A DNA stretch of 64,000 nt from Aquila chrysaetos chrysaetos (GCF_900496995.4 NC_044006.1:60805204-60869203), one strand, 5' to 3'. Counted from the stretch's first letter, positions 36,401 to 51,400 are shown. Numbers and translations are program-made. The notes: generated by a model from the letters alone, not told the origin.

Positions 36401-39400
36401 GAGGAAGAGGTGTACTGTAGCGGTTAGTTTGCTTCTACCTGAATCTCTTCCTATAGCTATTGTCTCTTTTAAATAATAATTTAAAAAGTAGAGCATGAAA
36501 GAGGAACAAAGCTATTGGCAAAAAGCTTGGTTGAAAGGACTTAAACTAGAATGGGACAATAATATTGTATGCTTTTAAAAGAATATTAAATTATTGAATC
36601 TCCTCTGTTTAATCTATTTTAGGTTTAAGATTTGCATTCCTATCAGATGATCAATGCTATTGGTTTTGTAATTTAAAATGAAGGATTTTTAATCAAAGGA
36701 AGAGCTCCAAATGACTTCAAGAGCAGAATTTGGTTCTAGTTTGCTCTGCTAAGTATGTTTTTGCACTGTCCCAATTTTGCTCTATTCTGTCCCTTTTGTT
36801 GTTTGGATCTAGATGGATCCAGTAGGGCACTTTTGATCTGCTCTTTACATTCCATTGAAGATGGCAGGGTTATACAAATATGAAGAATCCTCTAAGAAAA
36901 AAAGTCTTTCAGTTTTGTTTTCTCTGTGGGAAGACTTGTCTATAAAATAAATTGCATCAGATAACAGCAGCCTGTTGAACTTTGAGTTGGTTTAGTTTGA
37001 AATTGCTGAAATAATGGATTCCAAGGTCTACTAATACTGTGTTGAGGCGGTCCTTTAGTGGTGGCAAATGCATTAGCTCTCCCATCTTCTCTTCACCTAA
37101 AAAAGTTAATACAGCTAGTTAAGATTATTTTTTAGTAAATGAGGTTTATGTTGTTTTCTTTAGTAAAAAAAAAAAAAAAAGCCAAAAACACCACTAAAAA
37201 ATCAGAATAACGTGTTAAGTGACTTAGTGAAATGCTACTGAGTTTTACAATGACCAGCAGTTTCTAAAATCAGTTGAAATGAATGAATCATTGAAATGCT
37301 GTTTCATAAGATGCTTCATATTTTGGACTTGTGCAGATTCTTGAGAGTATGCCAATGACGGACAAAGTTGAAGAATTACTGCAAGTAATAGGCCCGTTCT
37401 ATGAAATAGTAGAAGATAAAAAGAACAGAGGATCTGACCTAACCTCAGGTTCGGACAAATAACTTCCTTTGTACTACTAATAATGACAACTCCAGATTTC
37501 TTTTGGCTTGTTTTCTATAAATTATTTTAAAGCTAAATGTTGCATCTTTCTGTTCATTCTCTTTACCATATGGCAGTTCGAATGGAGAAAGTCTCTAAGT
37601 ATTTGGAAGGTAGGAATAATAAATTATGTGTATGTCCATCTTTTCCATTGTTTTTGGTGCTGTAGTAACATCCTGCTAACACTTGTGACTTCTAGGCTTG
37701 CCACCTTATTAGGCTGGATTTTGTTTTATTTTGCTTTTGAGGTACAAAACAAAGTCAGACCCAGGAAGCTGCCTTTTTAGTCCTTGTCTACAGGCTTTTT
37801 GAGCTGCTGAAGGAAGCCTCTTCCTGAAAAAAGGAGAGTATTTAAAACAAACAGCTCCCCCAACCAAATCTAGTTTCTGCCTTTCCGTTAATAAAAGGAA
37901 CAACTATTTGAAATGTGTACTGCTACATCCTGATGTAGCTGTGGATTATCAAACACCATGGAGAGCTGGTAATCCAGGTCTGTCATCAGATCTAAAATAA
38001 GAAAAAAAAAAAAAAAAACCACACAATCAAAATCCATGCTTTTTTAATCATGGTTTCTCTAATACATACAAAATCTAAGATGGGTTTGTGAAACTTTCAA
38101 GTTAAGTTTTCTGACGCTCAAGTTCATGAAGGGAATACCTATTTAAACATTTTAAATCTCTGACAAGTGGCAAACCTAGTGGTGTCATAGCTGCATAAAC
38201 ATCAGTGTGGTGATTTTTATTTAGCAATACCATTGTGAGAATGTTTTTATAATAAGTTATTATGTTACAGGTAATGTGTTCATAAGGTTGTAATATAAGG
38301 CTTACAGTTATTTAAATCTGGCTTAATATTACAGTTAAGTTTTGTCATGTTGCATTTCAATTTTTGGAACAGTTTTTAAAAAACAAACCATTGCACAAAT
38401 TAATTGACTTAATGTGTTTAAGAAGTAGGAGTCAGCTGGTTGCCTTTTGTGTGTGGTTTTTTTTCCCCCACCTTAAAGGAACATAGTTTTGAGTTTTGGT
38501 AACAAGTCTCAGAGAAACAGAAATAGTTTTTCATTCTTTTGAGGAAAGGTAATGGTAGAAGTTTTTAAATGGCCATTTTGAAAGCTCTGTGACTTTTTTC
38601 TCAATTAAAATTGTGTATGCTTTATGTCTGGGATTTAATGAGCTTGCCTGACAGCTGGATTGACGGGCAAGATTATAAGAGTATCAGTAGATTCAGGTCA
38701 GTGATCTGTGTAATAAGGATTTACTTGGACTTGGTGTCTGTGGCACAGTACCAAAAGCCACTTCTTGAAAAAGTGTCTTATCTAGGCAAACAGAGAATCA
38801 CAGAAGTTAAACCATACCTGTTTCAATGACAAATTTAGCATACTTGTTTTTTAAAGAGGCAGCTTAAACACAAGGCAGTGTAAATAGAATAGCAAATTTT
38901 CTGTCAGTGTTGCAATAAATCTGGTCATGTGGCGTCATTTGTATGGTTTAAAGCTGCAACATCTAATTATGCCACAATGAATTAAGACAGAATTTTTGCA
39001 AAGTCCGTTGTATGTTATAACTTTATCATTGCATTTAAGACTTTGAAACCTTTTCTTCAGCACTCTTACCACTTCCCCAATTAAAAGTAAAGCTGGAAAT
39101 AATTATTATTGTTTACAGTACAGGTCTCAAAATGTTTCACAGAAGTATGGAAGCATGACTACCTTCAGTCTTCCAGATGCATGCTAAGGAATAGAACCAA
39201 TCTGCCCAAGTGTGTGTTTGAGATGATGTAGGCACTGGTGACAATACTGTTAAAAATTGACACATGGCTACGTGTTGATTGTGTTTGTTCCTTCAGTCGT
39301 GTTTCTTCCCCTGCCCCCAAGCCCCTACTCTGTAGTTTCCATTGTGGAAGGTGTTTTTTCATGGACAGGCAATTGGTATGTTCTGGAAACTGGGACCCTT

Positions 39401-42400
39401 CTCTTGAGTCTCTTACTTCATACTATACTCTCCCCATCTTCTGGCCCATTCTTTTTTGAGTTTGCCTTCCATTCTTCTTCCATCACATTTTAATCTATAT
39501 GAAGATTATTATCTAATTGTTTAAGAATTGCATGTCACTTCCTCAAAATCAACAGTATTCCTGAATTAGTTTAACAGATTGGAAGTTTAGTGAACATCAA
39601 CTATGGCTGGTGTATTGTCTCTAGCAGATTGGCCTCAACAGAAAAGTGTAGCTCTTTAAAATTGAATTTCTACTCCTTATGCTTTCATTGAAAATGTTAA
39701 ATATAAACAATTGAAATACTGTCTTCCTGAATCAATAGAGCTTGTGGCTCTCCTTAATAAAGAACACTGAAGCCTGACATGCCAGCATTAAAATGACTTG
39801 TAACATCTACTAGACAGCTAGGACAAACTTCTTGGATCCATGGGTTATAAATATCCAAACTTGGATGTGTTGTAAAGAAGGGAAAATGGAGAATTCCCTC
39901 AATAGGCTGAGCAAATCTGAGTGGTATTTCAAAAGCATGTAAACTGGGTGGTGTTTTGAAAGCTCATCCTGCAGCTGTGTGAGAAGCTTAGGTTCTCCGG
40001 AAAGTTCAGTCAGTAGTCTCTTTCTGACAGGTATGAATTACTTCTTTGTAGAGAAAATTATTAAATTATTTTCAGGTACATAAAATACTAGACATCAAAG
40101 AAGAAAGTGGGCTCTTGGTTGTCATAGTGCTGTAGAAGAGAATAGGTAACTTGCAGTATTACAGAAGGACCCTTTTGTTTGCAGCTGCTGGAAGAGTAGA
40201 GGGCGGACTGTCAGCTAAGGTGGGGGGGTGCTTTAGAAGAGCAACCTCTTAATTTTTTGCACTTGCTAATAAATGCACAAGAAATCTGATGTCCAGGCTA
40301 ATGCTAAAAAGACAAAGAAGCTTCAAAATACCATTGCTCAGTGAATTTGAAATTTTCAGAATGGGCATTCAAGCTTTTTTGTTATGTTATACCTGAAGAA
40401 GCCAAAGGTAGGCTAGAATTGGCACCCTACTGATCTGATACTGGGTGAAAAACACTGAGAGTTTCAGAGCCAACTCATCCTTCTGAATGTTTCCTTGCGA
40501 ATGTTTGTGGATGTTTTCTTTTTTCTGAATGTGAGTAAATCCAAAGGGGAGCAAGAAAATCGCTACCTGACGGGCCTGCACAAAGTTACCTCAACAACCA
40601 AGCAGAGTATCTGGAAATTTTTCACAATTCAGTAGAATCTTCCTGTGTACTCTTTCTGCTTTGTGATAAGGCATTTAATCTGTTTTAAAATTTAAAATCC
40701 TACTAAATAAAGATGACCCTTTGCCTTTATACTGAGTAGTAGTACTCTTTGTAAGCCTTTGTGAAGACTAAATATTGCTTCCGGTAATGACAAGTTATGC
40801 ACTGCAGAGGCTGTGGAAAGTTTCAGCATTATAATAATCCTAAACTTTGTCATGGTAACAAGTGTTTCTCTCCTGAAAACTTTGCTCCCAGCTGTATTGC
40901 AATTGCACCAGGTGGAGCCCTATTGAAGTAAGGTGACTTGTATTGCTGCATATGATGGCTTTGGGCAGTGCTGATTGCGGTGTAGCATGGTTGTGCTAGG
41001 AGCTCATACAGGGCATTGCTTCAGTAGCAGCTTGTGTGAATGGCAGAAGTTGGCCTGACAGGCAGATACAGCTATTTAAGTTTGCTCAGTGTCTTCCTGC
41101 ACTGGATATGGGAGCTAGGTTTAAAAGACAGTGCTCACTGATGTCTGTGTGCTTTTAGAACAAGCAAATACATGTAAACACTTCTATTTCAAAGACAGTA
41201 GTTAGTACAGGACATAGGTAAGCTTGGAGGGGACGATTGCGCTTGAAAAAAGTGAATCTGTTCTTAATTATTACTTTCCAGCTAGAAATGCTTATTCTTA
41301 CTCGTAAGACGCAATATTTTTTTCCAACTGCGCTTCTGTAGATTACATATGATTAGTTTCTCTTTTCAAATAGTTTTATTTTCTCAAAGATCTTCTCATG
41401 TTATTTTCAACATATTTGCTTTGTAATGGAGCATTTGGTGGCACGCTTTTCCTGCTTGTGTGTGGGCCTCTTCTGTGAAACACCCTCTGTTTGCTTCATA
41501 AACTCACTTTTTCATTTCTGTTTGACTTCAAATATACTTGCTAAACTGATTTCCTACCTTCTCCTTCCTCTTTTCCTCAGTAGGATTTTTAAGGAGCTCA
41601 ATAGCTGTGAACTTAATGCTTTGTAAGAAGGGGAAAAAGAGCTAAAATCCCTGTTACTCTGAAATTGCTGTGGTTTAGTAGGATATGTTGGATGGGTGGC
41701 AGCACCACAGCGAGGAAGTGCATTAAGGCAGGGCAAGCATGGGGCAGGAGGAGCTGGTGGGTGGGTGAGAGAGGTTTTTAAAATTCCGTCCTTTAAACTT
41801 TTTCTCCTCTTCCAGTTTCCAATGATAAGGTAACAGCTATAGTCAAGGTTACAGGTTATATTCAGGGAGGCTAGTGTGACATTTACTATGCAAATATTTT
41901 TGTTAATATCTCAGTAGTTTAATAGCTTACCTTCAGAAGCATCTAGAACATTCGCTGCAGTGTTTGCTGCAGGATGGGATTATTACAGGATTAAGGGCTG
42001 GGCCAGCAAGTGCCAAAGTCAGTGGAGAGTCTCAGTGAGATGTGGATCAGTGTCTCGAGTTGTGGCTTGTCCTGTTGCAATATATACCTGCTTCAGGCTT
42101 TCCAGTTCAAATCTGAGCATACTTTGTGATTTGACTTCAAACTGATGGTTTTATGCCAGTACTGTCTAACAATGTTGGAAATTAGGACAGAGCATCAGTA
42201 TAGCTCAAGCCTGAGGATATCAACAGCTCCACTCATACTGAGTAGCAGAGAATATATCACCACAGGGTGAGCAGCAGAGTATTCAAATGTGAAAATGTAA
42301 GAATAAAAATTGTTTCTTTCAAAGTGGAGAGAGCTAAGAGAAGCTTTATTCCATGAAAAGACAAGACTGTCTGTTTCGTGCTGGATTGAGTCAACAGTAA

Positions 42401-45400
42401 CAGGTTTTGTGCATAATTGGTTGTTGGACCTGGATTTTTTTCTTCCAGCCAGACAACAGTTCCCTGCAAAAGGGAAAACAAGTTGTCAAAAGCTCTTCAG
42501 GTTTTGAGAATCTAGCAGATGTACCCACTTGCTATAAAATGTTGGTCTTAACTACAAGTGAGACCTCTCAAATATAAGATCTTGTGATGAGAGAACTGAA
42601 ATCCAGATTTCTCACAGCTGTGTTCTTTGTAGCTTGTCTGTATAGAAGCAGTAGTAGACAGAGATATGGTAGGTGGGGAAGAACAGATGTAGGTAGTCGT
42701 ATCTTGAGTGTTCTCAGAAAAGTGCCCAATGGGTATGGGCTGGTGTTTCATGCATAACTTTGTTATAGCAAAAATAATTACTTTAATTATAGCCTCTAAG
42801 ATACATGGCAAAGCCATCTGTGTTATCTGTGAGGCTGTCTTTAATATGGGCATTGTAAAAGGCTGTTCAGCTGAGAGGCTTGGAGTAGGTGGCAGGAGAA
42901 TATAATCTTAATATTATTTCCTGTTTGTTTTTTTTCTTGTACAGGGCAAAACAATTTTTGTTTCAGGCTACAATATTAGAGACTAGAGTTTGTGCACTGT
43001 AGGTGACTCAGCAATATGGTTTTCTGTTGCTTTCAAGCATAATTCAGTTTTCTTTAAAGGGTTCCGAGTTCACTGTGTTCATGTTTTGTATTTTCTGGGA
43101 CAAAACTCTAGAGCGTAATGCTCCTCTCTACTTGCCACGCAAAGTAAAAGTTCCAAATGTTGATTCTCTCTATTCCACACAGAACAGAGCTTAGCAAGTG
43201 CTGCTCATTCTCCCAGAGGGAAATAGTACCAGACATGGGGACATCCTGGATTCTGGAATGATCTTATTATTCTTGCAAGTTACTATAAATATCTAAGAAG
43301 CAGATATTCTTTGTGTTCATTTTCACATGTGATCGTTGGCTAAGGTGTTGACAGCAAGTTGGCAAAGCCTGGATCCATTGGTCTCACTGCACATGCACCA
43401 TGTAACTGAGCTGCGTGTGCTTGGTGGCCCTGTACTCTGGATGTCTCGTGGCCTTTGTGGAGCTACCTGCCAGTGCTGGGAATGCCTATGGGGCAGCTGC
43501 TGTTCTCCCTGGGCTGCTCTCTGTCAGGAAGTTGTAGGCAGGTTGTCTTTACTGGCAGAAGGCTCAGGGGTGACAGGGAGGAGGGAAACGTATCTAAGTC
43601 AACCCCAAAATTGGTAACCTTATTTATATGGAAAGTATTCTGAAAAATCCAAGGGAACAGGTACTGATAATATGGGTGGAGATGAGAAACTTTGTAGATA
43701 CTGAAGAGAGACGTGTAAAGGTCCAGGATGACTAGTCAGTAATCCTAAATACCATACTTGCAAGTTAATATAAATGTCTAAGAAGCTGCTATTGTCTGCA
43801 TTCGTTCTTATCCACAAACTATTGTTTTGATGTTTATAAATGTAAACAAAGACACGGATACTGTTGATTAAATTGTTTTTTGAAATACAGTGGCATCTCT
43901 TCGAGTGTAACAGCTTGAAAAGCACATGAGCGGAGAGAGGAGTGCTAAGAAAACAAGGCTGTAGTCTTTTGGAGTATATTAAAAGAAAAATAAAAAGGAG
44001 AAGAGGCTTCTTTTTCTCTGTTATAGTAAAGTTTATGAAGACTAAATAACAAAAAAGGAAAACTGTATAGAGGAAGATCTGTCTGCCACAATCTGTGTGC
44101 GTAGGGAATGCATTTTTCAGAGAACTTACACTTAATGCCCTTAAACTTAAAAGTGATAAAACAGTGGTAGTTAAAGTAAGGTATTTTATATTTTTCTGTC
44201 TCTATTTTTGACAGACCTTTCTAAAATATCTTTTTATTTGTGACGGCAGCTCATTTGAGTACTGTAGAACAGATGTTACAGAGCAGGCTGGGCCCCTGGA
44301 AATTTTCTTTGTAGTGTGCTATATTAAAGAGAATGGAAGGAAATGAGGGTATAGAAACTCTTGTTCCTCTAGCTGAAGAGCTTATTGCTCCCAGATGCTT
44401 GCATGTACCCCTCCTTTCTCACTGTGATCACTCCTTGCAATGAACTCCTTGCAGAATTGGGATACATCAGTTTCAAAAACGAGGTGGAGATTTGTGTAAC
44501 TGAGTGTATTGGAAAGAGAGTCATAGAATCATTTAGGTTGGAAAAGACCTTCAAGATCATTGGAGTCCAACCATCAACCATGCCCACTAAACCATGTCCT
44601 GAAGTACCCCGTCTACTCGCTTTTTGAATACCTCCAGGGATGGCGACTCAACCACTTCCCTGGGCAGCCTATTCCAATGTCTGAAATGGCACAACGTGGT
44701 TGCATAAACTTGGAATTGAAGCAGGGAGCCTACTTGGATCAGTAACAAGCATGAAACATCAGGTTGTGATGGCAAGAAAAGAATTCTAGTTACCTGATTA
44801 TCAGAACAATTTTGTACAGCATATAGGTCTCTCTGAGACTTAAATTTTGACAGAGCTTGAGTTTACTTAAATGCAGGAGTGCAAGGAGATCCTTATATAA
44901 GGTGATGTAAGTAGATTGTGAAATAATCTTTTGGTGGCTAAGACTTTGCTGCTATTGAACAGGTAGTAAAGTTATGGTATTTTACAAAAGCACATCATTT
45001 TTATTAAATCATGAGGGTGTACACAGCTAGTTAAATGTTTTATGATGTTTCACCTGCTGTTGTAGACTGTTTCCTGATTACTGGTATTTGCAAAGAACGA
45101 AAGAGGCTGTAGGACTTGTGTGCAGATACTGTGTTGTGCTGAGCCAACCATCAGTACAGCTCCAGCAGTGCATGTTGCTTTTGTATAAGAATTATGTGCC
45201 TGTTCAGAAAACCAAAAATACAAGGCATCTGAGAAAAACCTGCTAGGCTAGGTTTTCTTTGTAAAATGACCCTCGAGCTGGGGCAGATCCACAGAGGCAT
45301 TTAAGCTCCTAACTCCCATCTGGGTAACAAAAATTGCCTTGAAATATGGGGGGAGTTAGAAATCAAATATATATTTCTGATAAACGTTACCCTGTTACAC

Positions 45401-48400
45401 AGATCATTGAGAAGAATTGTAGTGCTGCCTTTAAAGAAATATATTTAGAATTGCTCTTGGGAAATCTCTTAATAGAGCTGGCACAAGAAAATAAACATCT
45501 ACTGAAAGCTTGTAGAGAGGCTGTGTGTCTATTCTTCACATCCTTTCCATCTTGCCATTTTCTTTTGTTAAATTCTTCTTCCTTCTGTTTGCATGTTGTT
45601 ACCGTTAACACAGCTTTTACTATATAGCATTAAAAAAAAAAAAATCCAGGCTTTTACAGTTGAATATAACTCCTTGTACAGCTACAGAGCAGTACAGCTT
45701 TCCAGTACTCCATCACAAATCTCAGTTTGGTGGTGTAGGCAGTGAGATGAAAATAATAAACCAAGAGGGATTCTATAGTATCTAAATCAGGGCAACAGAA
45801 AAAGCTACTAATATTTTGCCTGCAGTTGAAGTAGGTAAACAGAAGGAATAAAGGGATGGGGAATGGGTGGGATTAGCACAAAGCAAATAAGGTCTTGACT
45901 TGCTTGCTTGACTCTTATCGTTTGTATTAAAAGATATGTTCCTCAGGAAGTAGCCATTAACCTACCAACAAGGACTGCAGAAGTCACTGCTAGTTGGCTC
46001 TGTTTAGTCTTTAACCCTATCACCATCATTGCTGGTTTCTTAGCAGATACTCAGAATAACAAGGGGGATGGCAGCAAACCGCGGTTTTACCATGTAGTAA
46101 AAGCAACTGGGGATGGACCTGACGAGGATAGCAGTGTTAAGGGTTCTGAGGACAAGTACACAATTAAGTGTGATATTTCAAGTGGCCAAAACTCTGCACA
46201 ATGCTGTGTTCTTCAGTTGGCACCAAACCAATGCCTCTTTACGGTCTTTAGGAGCACTGTGGCTAAGAGTGACTTTGCGGAAGAAATACGATCCTGATGG
46301 ATTTCAGTTATTCAGGTGTCCCATGGCATGATACCATAAATCTCTTACTGTTGATACTTTCTCTCAGTTCCACCTCTATTTAAATACATGTGATGTATCA
46401 CTTAGAAGTTTCCCCAAATGAATAATCTCCTTACTGAAATTAAGTGAAGAGAGAACATGCTTGAATATTCAAAGACCTTCCCGTAAAAAAGAAAATAAGT
46501 AAACTTAAGAAAAAAGCTTATGGTATAGCTGGGGCTTTTTACGCTATTTCTGGAAGACTGAGGAGCTTTACAGTTTTAATTTGCCATCCTTCACAGCTAA
46601 ATGTTCCTCCTAGTCTTGTCTTTCCTGTTTACTCCCACAACTGGGTAGGACACATGGATAGTTGTGCCCCCACCCCCTTTTTGTTTCAAAGGGAAGGGTG
46701 ATGCCTGCCTTGCCATGCCAAGGGAGCTGTGCCTGTGCTTAATGATCATGCTGTGATATCTGCTGCTACCTTATCCTCCTCACACTGCTGCTTCTCAGAA
46801 AAACATCTTGAGAATTGGGTTTCACAATAAATGCAACATGCTTATGAGAAATAAACTGGGAATATGTTGGGATTTTTCTTTTGTGAAACAAATTTCCTTG
46901 CAAATAAGAGGTGTTCTTCAGTGAGGAGAAAATGAGCATGTGATCGCTTATGTTCTTGTAGTCTACAAGACAGACTGTAGCTTTTCCAGTTTTCTTTTTA
47001 CAATAAAGAAGTGTTGGGTTTTTTTAGTCTTCAGATAAAAGGTTGGATTAAATCAATCCAAAACAGTGATGCAGGGTGCCCACAGAAACCTAGCATTGCA
47101 GTAAAGCTAAGCTGAACAGCATATTTAACATATTCATTATTTCTATACAAGAAATTAAGTTATTTTGTTGTTTCCCTGTCCCCCCTGTCCCATTTGCCCC
47201 CTCCCCCCTTTTTTTTTTAAGCACTATGGATAAGCTTTGAAACTAGAGGAATGTGGGAAGGCTCTTCATCGCAAGATTAAAGCAGAAAACCCTTAGCTCT
47301 AAATTACCATGCAGCAAAGAAAGTAGCTGAGCTGGTTTGGCAGCTCTGTTATAATTGGTTATTATTTTGCTGTTTAAGGTTAAGCCTAAAGTGTAAGAAT
47401 TAATCTTTCAGGGTTCTGACAAGGGAATGTAAAAATTATGCAAATAGAATGCTGTGGTGACAATTACAACAGGCAGACTTCAGCCTTGGAGTCAACATGT
47501 AAAAATGTGCAAGTGGCTCACAGAAACTGTCCCCAGTTTGTACCTTAATCACTCCATCCTAACATAGGAGGCTTAAATGATCATAAGGATGTATTTAACC
47601 ATATTTTTTTACAGGAGGGGGTATAATTGTCCCTTAAATTCTCCATATTTTTAAAGGGTCTTTACGTCACAATTCTTTGCACAGTCAGAGTAAACTGTGA
47701 TCCTTGGAGTGATCAAAGATGTGGAAAACGAGGATTTAGCAGTTACTTTGTCTATTTTAAGATATTTTAAAAAAATATTTATGTAATTAGACATGCAAAC
47801 AAATGCTCAGTGTATCTATTCTATCATCTTTTTCACTGAAATCAGAGAATTTATTTCCATATGCCCTTTGCCAGATAAAGATCTGTATAAACTTGAGTCG
47901 TCTTACCACATTTTGCATCTGCTTAAATCATTGCAGGAGAAGATGAACGAGATATTGTATTTACCTCCTTATGTGAGAATCCAGTTGCTCATGTAATTGG
48001 ATAGAATGTTTTAAAATTTGCCTTTGAGTTGAGAGCAGTTTTGAAGCATTTCAGGCTAGAAGGGAACTTCTATAAAAATGCTGACTTCTGGGTTTAAAAG
48101 GACATGTCCACATTGGTCCTAGATAAAACATTACTGCAGCTATACCATAAATATGGGTAATAGCCTTGGTTTGAGACTTGGTAGTAGAAGTGGCCTGCTG
48201 TCTCTTTCCAGTAGGCTTCCTCAGAATCATTGAGAATCTCTTCACTAGTAGTCACGCACTCTGTGGTGAGCCACAGAAGAGAGACATTAAACCAGTTAAG
48301 GAAGAGCTTGCAGAAGTAAAGATGTCATTATTTGGTACATCTTCTAATATGGAAATACTTCTGTAGAACTATGACTAATAGTTTGGGGGGGGGGGTTGTA

Positions 48401-51400
48401 TGTTTGTTTCTTTTAAAATACTTTTTTTTTTTTCCTCTTCGAATTTTTTCTTAGACCTTAGTAATGTCATGAATTCCACCCCAAATCTAAAGGCTGTGAA
48501 TGGGAAAGCTGAAAGTAGTGATAGTGGAGCAGAATCAGAAGAAGAAGGGCTTCATGAAGAGGAAGAAAAAGAACTGCAGCTAAATGGAAAGGGTATGTTT
48601 TCTGCACTTGGACCATTGTCTCTTCCAAAGTTATTCTTAACCACCTAAGTGGCAGAAAATCCCAAAGGATCATGAATGCTGTACTTCAGGAGAACTAGAT
48701 GCAAATACCCATGGATGTGTGGTAAAAAATGGCAGCATCGCAACCTGGGTTATAAGATTTAGAACTAGTACAAATTTGTGAACTATGCCATACAATTTTT
48801 GACTCAGCTAGAAAGTTCTATTGGTAGGTTAGCTAAAAGTCTATACCCTGTATTGTTTTAGGTTTTGTTGCCAGTGCTGTTTGTAAGAGCTGTGAATGGC
48901 TACGTGGGCTGTAACAGTGTCACTGAAATCACTTTTCTTTTTCCAGAGAAAATAAAACAGAACTTTCAGTGAGATTTGTTGAGGGGGTCCATAAAGTTTT
49001 GAGAAATACCAGCATCAAGTGAAAACGGAATGAAATTACATATTTAAAATTCTATACAGGTTTTTTCCTCCAAGGACATTAGGATTATTATTTAATTTAT
49101 CAGAGAGGCTTACTTTGGATTTGCTTACTTATGTTTTAAATATCATCTGCTCTTTATGCAAATTAAATTTTATATTTACACTTACTACAAGAACAGAACA
49201 ATCCCTATGAATGTGAATCTAGGAGCATTTATATATTTTGTTCTGCAGACACGTTGTACATACAGTCCATTAGAAAGTTAGCTACTTAAAGAAATAGGTT
49301 TTGAGCTATTAGGTGCATAGCTTTCTATTTGCAAGGTTTTCTTGTTGTTTTACAGACTATAAGAATGTGAAACCAGAATCAGCAGCTGCTAAGGATTTGG
49401 AAAGTATTGTTACTAATGGCTGTTACAAGGACAGCTTTATCCCAGATATGCAGAATGGCATCCAGACCAAATCTGCCCTGAATGGCTTGAACCTGGAGGA
49501 AGAAATAAAGAAAATGGAGCCAAGCCTAGAAATAGCTAATAACAGTGCTCACCAAGGTATTGTCCTTGCAAGACCACGTTTTCGTTTGCACGTGTTTGTC
49601 ATGGAAAATATTTCTTTTCTTGAAAGCTTAATCCTGGGATTCAGAGACTAGCAATGGTGTCTTTCAGTTTTAGAAACCTAAAGAAAGAATACTCAAAAAA
49701 AAAAAAACCAACCAGATTTAATACCAGTTTAAAATAAGGCTTTCTTTCAGGATGTCCTACAGAAAGAGAAATGAATTCAGAGACAGAGAGGCCCCAAACC
49801 ACAGAAATACAATTGTTTTCTTTTAAAATTATTATACTACCTATGCAAATACTATTTGCCTTTGAAAGCTAGTTTGTAGTGAAATGAAAAATCTTATTTG
49901 TCATTCTCAAAGGCTGAACATATTATAAACTCCAGTTTGTTGAAACTGAAGTGTAAATATGTCTTTTGAAAACTAACAGATAACTTTAGGCAAAACTGCT
50001 TTATACTGAGCTTAGGAGGGAGAGTGGAATGAACAAGGTAAAATTAAAATTATCGACTTATAATGCAGAAATGCCAATATGAGGTATAGTTTTCCCATTA
50101 GGAAAAGTTTTATGTAATTCCTATATTAATATAACTTCTTTATTTAGAATCTAACTTTAGGATGACAATCATAGGTAAAAGGGGGATGAGCTGAAGCTCA
50201 CCGAGACTTTTTAACTCATTGTTTTAGTCTTTGCCAGGATTGGCTCACATTTACAAAGTATGTGTCCTTTCCATACAGGCGCAAATGAAGAGAATACTGA
50301 AGAGGTCTCAGCAACTCAGCACTTAACCAGTGATTCAGACAGTGAAGTTTATTGTGACTCTATGGAACAACTTGGACTAGAAGAGGTAGGGGCTTAGTAT
50401 TCCTAGGTGTATTTTGAAACTGGTATGCTTATTTTTAAATAGATTCCTATCTGTCCGGTGAACCTGGACATGCAGAGGTGAATGAAGTAACTCAGGCATA
50501 CCTTTCTCCTGTTTGGACTGCTGTTTTTTGTTCTTTTTATTGTCAGTCTTTTACAACTTGGTTACTACTGGTCTAAAAGCCTTGAAATTTTTGCCCTTAG
50601 TGAATGTGAGGGGAAGGTAGCAAAAACAACAGTACAAAGAAACTAAGGGCTGTGTTCCCAAATTAATTTAGGGTCTCCTAACATATGTAGGGACCAGAAT
50701 CCAGCTATCTCTAAGAAGCAGGGAGTATATTTGTAACAATGAGCTTTTTGCATGCTCTTTTTCTGGCCTGATGAATCCTGCATTTGTTTCTTAGAATACA
50801 TAAAAAGTAAGCCTTAGCAGGTGGCCTGTAGGCCAGTGCCTGAAAGTGGCCTAAGTCTAAAGAAAGTGGGAGGTGACTGATTTCTGGGTTCTCTTGTACT
50901 CTCGGCCATAATGTACATCCCCGACTTTCATATATAAGGTGGGCACCAACTGTGCTGGCTTAGTTTTGACTGAATTTGTGCTCCTGCTCATTGTATTAAC
51001 TGTAGTCTTAGTTGACTTACTGGTTTGGACCTTCTTCAGGGGTTCAGTTTAAGTGTAGACTTGGTAGATTATACTCAAACGTCTAGTTTCCTGATGCTGG
51101 GGAGGAATGTGTGAATGATGCACGGGATCAGAAAGACCAGTAAGCACTCTAATATTGCATCATTCTCTTGTCTAGCTGTTTCCTGAGGATCTAGAGAATT
51201 CCTTTTAGTGAATCAAAATTTTACCCAGTAATGAAGCATGTTGGGCAAGGTGATTTGGTAGAAGAGCTGCAAGCTGTCTTATCTAGGTGATTTCCCAATC
51301 ATCTTGTGTATTGTTCAAGCTTGTTTAAGATTCTTTAATTGAAGCACGTGGATAATTTGTCAGAATTTCCCAACCCGCGTGAGAGAAGCTCTAGTTTTGA

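Larger units (their letters stand above)
30429..37336 (+). other. ACBD5: ACBD5 introns 1-3
   Basis: Intron 1 is 30429-31761, intron 2 is 31883-33464 and intron 3 is 33538-37336, interrupted by the exons listed separately. The first about 440 bases of intron 1 belong to the CpG island. The rest is AT-rich with short homopolymers (for example A near 33120-33137) and no clear transposable element or embedded gene. Confidence 0.7.

Noticed and set aside
45908..46297. 129-codon plus-strand frame in ACBD5 intron 5
   Set aside because: There is no recognisable domain, no flanking splice sites that fit ACBD5 phase, and no poly(A) tail or target duplication to suggest a retrocopy. Treated as chance.
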